Shown here in pieces: positions 60,701 through 64,000 of a stretch of 64,000 nt of DNA. The stretch covers positions 1 to 64,000 of the forward strand of contig CALBKM010000043.1 in NCBI GenBank assembly GCA_937895705.1. Direction: 5' to 3'. The translations under genes were made by a program, and so were the position numbers. The notes beneath the pieces are model-generated. The model was not told the DNA's origin, did no database searches, and saw only the letters and a program-made list of their open reading frames with translations. Within the stretch, counting starts at the first letter, position 1. Each line of letters starts with the position of its first letter. This DNA is from an uncultured Clostridia bacterium (GTDB taxonomy: Bacteria; Bacillota; Clostridia; Lachnospirales; Lachnospiraceae).

Positions 60701-61633
60701 CTCAATCGGAACGATAATGGAACATGCATTGATTTCGTCGGATACTTCCATATCCTCAAGCTTTCCGTCGGCACGAAGCTTCTTCATACCAACGAGTGCA
60801 AGGTCCATGAGGGAGATGAACTTATCGTCTCTGCCCTTATATAAAATCTCACGCTCGGCCACATACTTATCATAGGAAGCACGAATCGGAGCGGTGTAGT
60901 CGCCCTCTTCAAAGGTAACATCCGTAAGCTCGGTTAAGAAGGTGGTATGACGGCAGTGGTCGGACCAATAGGTATCCAGTACACGGATTTCGGTCATGGA
61001 CGGGTCACGCTTCTCATCGTCACGGAAATAATTCTGAATATGTAAAAAGTCACGGAACGTCATAGCCAGGTTCAGGGAATCGTAAAGCTCCTTTAACTGA
61101 GCCTCCGGCATATCCTTGAAGCCGTCAAAAATAATTACATCAGCAGGATCTTCGAATACAGACTCTAAGGTCTCCGGCTTCTCTTCCGCCGCTTCTCTGG
61201 AGTCTACCGGGTTGATACAGTAGGCCTTGATTGCAGCCACTTCCTCTGCTTCCAAAATGCCGGAAAGAACATAGGTAGTAGCGGAACGAATTACCGGTTC
61301 CTCAGTCTCGTTTAACAACTTTACGCACTGCTCTGCAGAGTCCGCTCTCTGGTCAAACTGACCCGGCAAGTACTCTACGGAGAAAACGGTGTCTTCCGGA
61401 CAAATCGGGAAAGTCTCCTCATATACAAAATCTACCGGCGGCTCGGAAAATACGGTACCGAGTGCACGGGAGAGAGTCTCGTCACTTACATTTTCAACAT
61501 CATAACGGATTAAAACACGTACTGCGGTTACATTCTGAATGTTCAAATACTCTTTGATCTCATTCATCAGTTCGCCGGCCTTTACTGCATATTCCGGCTT
61601 CTTTTCGGAATAAATTCTTCTTACTTTGCTCAT
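57797..61633 (-). CDS. purL: Phosphoribosylformylglycinamidine synthase (single-chain PurL)
   Basis: A 1278-residue large-type FGAM synthase for step 4 of purine synthesis. It fuses the ATP-dependent synthetase part (RVLDTYWSDHCRHTTF at about residue 210, FKNETHNHPTEIEPFGGAATCLGGAIRDPLSGR near 330) with a C-terminal class I glutamine amidotransferase whose catalytic Cys1119 lies in LGICNGFQ and whose His is in SHGEGRF. GGAAAGGATGG precedes ATG 61633. A weak -10 TATACT lies at 61690-61695. No other pur gene is in the window, and no purine riboswitch was found ahead of it. Confidence 0.95.
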   Translation of the reverse strand: MSKVRRIYSEKKPEYAVKAGELMNEIKEYLNIQNVTAVRVLIRYDVENVSDETLSRALGTVFSEPPVDFVYEETFPICPEDTVFSVEYLPGQFDQRADSAEQCVKLLNETEEPVIRSATTYVLSGILEAEEVAAIKAYCINPVDSREAAEEKPETLESVFEDPADVIIFDGFKDMPEAQLKELYDSLNLAMTFRDFLHIQNYFRDDEKRDPSMTEIRVLDTYWSDHCRHTTFLTELTDVTFEEGDYTAPIRASYDKYVAEREILYKGRDDKFISLMDLALVGMKKLRADGKLEDMEVSDEINACSIIVPIEITRPDGKKETEEWLIFFKNETHNHPTEIEPFGGAATCLGGAIRDPLSGRGYVYHAMRVTGAADPTLPIAETLEGKLAQRKIVTGAASGYSSYGNQIGLATGLVDEIYHPNYVAKRLEIGAVMGAAPRKNVIRENSDPGDIIILMGGRTGRDGCGGATGSSKAHTTESIHTCGAEVQKGNAPTERKLQRLFRREEVASIIKKCNDFGAGGVSVAIGELADGLRVELDKVPKKYAGLDGTELAISESQERMAIVVDAKDVDKMLAFAAEENLEAVPVAVVTEDPRLVLVWRGKEIVNLKRSFLDTNGAHQEATAEVTMPKKADSYFKKGASYTASRITRKTAKGETVLSGKTGLKGEWLSMLADLNTCSKKGLVEMFDSSIGANTVTMPYGGKYQMTPVQTMIAKVPVLDGDSEAVSMMSYGFDPYLSSWSPYHGAVYAVISSVAKIVAAGGDHTKIRFTFQEFFRRLGTDPKRWGEPLAALLGAFEAQVQLGLPSIGGKDSMSGSFQDIDVPPTLVSFAVDMAKTSDVVTGEFKKSGNVLVKFAMKKDSYELPDYAAFAEQMSKITKLAQSGKIASMYALGAKGIAEAVSKMAFGNRLGAVISDAVSAQELFAPAYGDILAEISKDCLDALNESGLEYKTVGTVTDAPMFVYGNETVTIEEALDAWTNTLEKVFPTRSGVKEEKIEHPLFDAKTVYVAKNKVAKPRVFIPVFPGTNCEYDTMRSFRDAGAEVSTVVFRNRNEQDIRESVDAFEKEIRNAQILMFPGGFSAGDEPDGSGKFIATAFRNAKITDAVNDMLKQRDGLVLGICNGFQAIIKLGLVPYGEVTPQKEDSPTLTMNSIGRHISKSVYTKVVTNKSPWLMEAELGGVYAIPASHGEGRFVASKEWIEKLAANGQIATQYVDLNGNPTMDEDFNPNGSYFAIEGITSPDGRVLGKMAHSERRGNSVAVNIYGNQDQRIFASGVKYFK

Positions 61634-61763
61634 TTTAACCATCCTTTCCGATGTCCGGTGGAACATCCACTGCCTCATTGTTGCTTCTAAGTATACCATT
61701 TTTTTGTTTATAAATAAAATTAATATATATTAAATGTTTTATTAGAATTCCTTATTAAAACTG

Positions 61764-61792
61764 TTGCTCTTCAAAAAAAACTCTGTTATACT
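61764..61792 (+). promoter_or_regulatory. Promoter of the lysR-type gene divergent from purL
   Basis: TTGCTC (61764-61769), 17 bases, TATACT (61787-61792); the gene starts 95 bases on. Confidence 0.65.
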
Positions 61793-61886
61793 TAATTCAG
61801 ACCTTCCCAAGAGTTTGCTTGGGAAAATTTACGGACCGATACAGATACCGTTCCAAGCCTTCATTTCCCGGCAGAAAGGAGTTTCC

Positions 61887-62780
61887 ATGGATGTTAATTA
61901 CGAATTATATAAGGTGTTTTACTATGTAGCAAAAACGCTCAGCTTTTCTGAAGCTGCCTCTGCGCTTTTTATTTCCCAGTCTGCGGTAAGCCAGTCGGTG
62001 AAAGTACTGGAGCGTCGTCTCGGTCAGGTACTGTTTACCAGAAGCACCAAGCGGGTTTCCCTGACCAAAGAAGGAGAAATGCTGTTCAAGCATATCGAGC
62101 CGGCCATCAACCTGATTACCAAAGGCGAAAACCAGCTGGTAAATTCCAAAAACGTCGGCGGTATGCAGCTTCGCATTGCAGCCAGCGACACCATCTGTCG
62201 TTATTATCTGGTTCCGTATTTGAATCGTTTTCACCAGACATTTCCGGAGGTACATTTGCGGGTTATGAATGCAACTTCCTTACAATGTGCGGAACTGCTT
62301 TCGGAAAATGCCGTGGATTTCATTGTGGCGAATTCTCCGAATCCGGCCTTAAACAATTCCATGCAGATTGATACTTTACGGGAGTTTTCCGATGTCTTTG
62401 TCGCCAACAAATCCTCCTATGACTATTCCGGCACCGAGCTGTCCTTTGCCGAATTATCTGCCTTGCCGATATTGATGCTGTCCAAGCGTTCCACCACCAG
62501 CGAGTTTTTACATGAACAGTTTTTATCCCATTCCGTGGAGCTGGCCCCTGCGGTAGAACTCAGCAGTAATGACCTGTTGATTGATTTGGCCAAAATCGGT
62601 CTCGGTATTGCCTTCGTTCCGGATTTCTGTGTAGAGGGAAAAACCGACGATGAGCTGTACATCATAAAAACAAAAGACAAGCTGCCGAAGCGAAAGCTTG
62701 TCCTTGCCTATGATAACTCTCTTCCGATTTCCGAACCGACGGAATACTTTATGAAACTTTTAAAAGAAGACACAAAATAA
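61887..62780 (+). CDS. LysR-family transcriptional regulator
   Basis: A 297-residue regulator. The N-terminal helix-turn-helix reads KVFYYVAKTLSFSEAASALFISQSAVSQSVKVLE followed by FTRSTKRVSLTKEG, and the C-terminal effector domain has the usual periplasmic-binding fold ending in KIGLGIAFVPDFCVEG. AAAGGAG precedes ATG 61887. It is divergent from purL and converges, with no gap at all, on the foldase-like gene. Target and effector unknown. Confidence 0.9.
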   Translation: MDVNYELYKVFYYVAKTLSFSEAASALFISQSAVSQSVKVLERRLGQVLFTRSTKRVSLTKEGEMLFKHIEPAINLITKGENQLVNSKNVGGMQLRIAASDTICRYYLVPYLNRFHQTFPEVHLRVMNATSLQCAELLSENAVDFIVANSPNPALNNSMQIDTLREFSDVFVANKSSYDYSGTELSFAELSALPILMLSKRSTTSEFLHEQFLSHSVELAPAVELSSNDLLIDLAKIGLGIAFVPDFCVEGKTDDELYIIKTKDKLPKRKLVLAYDNSLPISEPTEYFMKLLKEDTK

Positions 62781-63941
62781 CTACTCTGCTATACTTACGG
62801 TAGCACCTAAAACAATGTCATCCCATGCCTTATTATTTACCGATACCTCATATTTCTCAAGTAACACTTCGTAGGCCGCCTGAAATGCCTCATTTCGCCT
62901 GGTCTCGTACTCCGCTTCCACCGTTGCTTCGTAGGTCTTGGTACAGTCATCGTCCAGCATGCGCACAATATAAATACCGTATTCGGTACGGATCGGAGAA
63001 CATACCTCTCCCACTTTAAGCTTCATGGACGATGTTTTATAAAGCTCTTCCGCACCGTCGCCCTGCTCCAAAAAGGTTCTTGTATTGTGCACCAGCGTTT
63101 CATCCGCCGCCGCAAGATCCTCAAAGGAAGCACCTTCCTTCACCAGCCCGTAATAATTCTGCATCTTTTCCTCACGGGCTTTTATTACATCCTCACTTTC
63201 GTCATGGATATTATACTCTTCGTCGTAATAAGTTGTAGACAAATATAAGTACTCTGTTTCGTATTCTTTATAATCTTCTTTATTGACGGTTTCCCGCACG
63301 CTTTCTTTGGTAATTCCCAAATTGTCCGTCATTCTGCCGTAATACTTTTCCGCAAGCATCATCCACTCGCAGGTTTCCATTAGATTCTCTGTGGTAAAAC
63401 CGCCCCGCTCCGCTTCTTCCGCAGACATCAAAAGCTTCAAATCTTCCACAAACGCATTGTTTTCTATCATTTCCTGCTCCGTCAGTGTCATCCCGTTCTT
63501 TATGGCACAATCATACAGTACGGCATACTGAATCAAGGCGTCCATCGTCTCCTCTTTAAAGACATCTCTTGTGGTACGGCCTTCCTCGTCATATACCATT
63601 TCCCAATAATCGATTCCGTACTGAGACTCATAAAAAGAGGCATAACTGTTTCCCTGCACCTCCATGGAATAGATCAGAAACATCGCCTTTTGCATCGATA
63701 CATCCGTATCTCCTACCTTCACTGCCGTTGTGTTCTTATGCTCCTCCGATCTCCGCTTTACCAGCCCCCGGTCGGCTTCTTCAAACCCTTTCGTAACAAC
63801 TTCCGTTCCCTGTGTCGGCTGTACTTCCTCTTCTCCCGTCTTGTTCTTTTTACAGGAACACAGCATCAGTACACATAATACCGTTACCAGGCACCGGAAG
63901 ATTCGCTTTCCGTACAAACTCCGATCCTTTTTCATCTCCAT
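62781..63941 (-). CDS. SurA/PrsA-like foldase lipoprotein
   Basis: A 386-residue exported lipoprotein: signal peptide with lipobox LCSC (Cys about residue 28) then an acidic SurA-N-like helical domain and a PpiC-type-like region (YYDEEYNIHDESEDVIKAREE... TRTFLEQGDGAEELYKTSSMKLKVGEVCSPIRTEYGIYIVRML). This layout matches peptidyl-prolyl isomerase foldases that assist secreted proteins outside the membrane, although the PpiC part looks shortened. ATG 63941 has GGAAAGG ahead; an ATG two codons later is possible. Its stop codon abuts the lysR stop. Confidence 0.8.
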   Translation of the reverse strand: MEMKKDRSLYGKRIFRCLVTVLCVLMLCSCKKNKTGEEEVQPTQGTEVVTKGFEEADRGLVKRRSEEHKNTTAVKVGDTDVSMQKAMFLIYSMEVQGNSYASFYESQYGIDYWEMVYDEEGRTTRDVFKEETMDALIQYAVLYDCAIKNGMTLTEQEMIENNAFVEDLKLLMSAEEAERGGFTTENLMETCEWMMLAEKYYGRMTDNLGITKESVRETVNKEDYKEYETEYLYLSTTYYDEEYNIHDESEDVIKAREEKMQNYYGLVKEGASFEDLAAADETLVHNTRTFLEQGDGAEELYKTSSMKLKVGEVCSPIRTEYGIYIVRMLDDDCTKTYEATVEAEYETRRNEAFQAAYEVLLEKYEVSVNNKAWDDIVLGATVSIAE

Positions 63942-64000
63942 ACGCTTCCTTTCCGAATACAACTCCCACTTACTCTTCTTTATCAAAATTCATAAACCGG

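Noticed and set aside
61634..61886. Purine riboswitch upstream of purL
   Set aside because: I could not find the conserved core loops or paired P1-P3 stems in this A/T-rich leader.

Overview
The window looks like chromosome of a motile, low-to-moderate-GC Gram-positive anaerobe of the Clostridia, most likely a Lachnospiraceae-type gut bacterium. This is inferred from gene families and layout: an MreB/Mbl gene followed by two FlgG-like rod genes and a rod-binding protein, a YjfB-family peptide, ComF next to a YvyF-like flagellar regulator, RecD2, an acyl-ACP thioesterase with CvfB, GHKL/LytTR signalling, strong AGGAGG ribosome sites and SigA-type promoters. No rRNA, CRISPR array or insertion sequence was seen.

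Layout. 0.1-3.7 kb (-): lipoprotein, HIT protein, RlmH, a histidine phosphatase and a split ThrE-type serine/threonine exporter. 3.8-9.3 kb: galK and lacZ (-) divergent from an AraC regulator (+). 9.3-11.9 kb: a secreted NlpC/P60 hydrolase with a WalR-like box, trxB, and a small yjfB gene. 12.0-13.7 kb (+): thioesterase and cvfB. 13.8-20.6 kb (-): yvyF, comF, recD2, flagellar rod genes and mbl. 20.8-24.2 kb: membrane protein, an EAL-type c-di-GMP phosphodiesterase with a degenerate GGDEF domain, and an XRE regulator. 24.4-31 kb (+): aroC, a LytTR/GHKL two-component pair and a two-subunit ABC exporter, ending in a region of long hairpins and a tandem duplication. 31.2-33.5 kb (+): LysR overlapping an unusual membrane protein, then tRNA-Gly(GCC) and odd structured repeats.

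35.1-41.9 kb is the accessory region. It is AT-rich, all genes are on the minus strand, and they are separated by three copies of a repeat. Each copy carries what looks like the 3' end of a tRNA-Ser gene followed by its own terminator hairpin. Between the copies lie two probable defence cassettes: a DUF262/DUF1524-type nuclease with a zinc-ribbon protein and an unknown protein, and a zinc-ribbon membrane protein with a PD-(D/E)XK-like (DUF6602-like) nuclease. No integrase is present in the window. I read this as an accretion island built on tRNA-Ser 3' ends.

42-64 kb returns to core-like content: a calcium-type P-ATPase, a 64-residue small protein, enolase, an M32 carboxypeptidase, a HAD phosphatase, a beta-CASP metallo-hydrolase, AraC plus ABC-F, a RelE/HigB-type toxin-antitoxin pair with a palindromic operator, a sigma/anti-sigma pair, DeoR plus a small XRE protein, purL, a LysR regulator and a foldase-like lipoprotein. 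Identities rest on reading motifs by eye; no database search was run.
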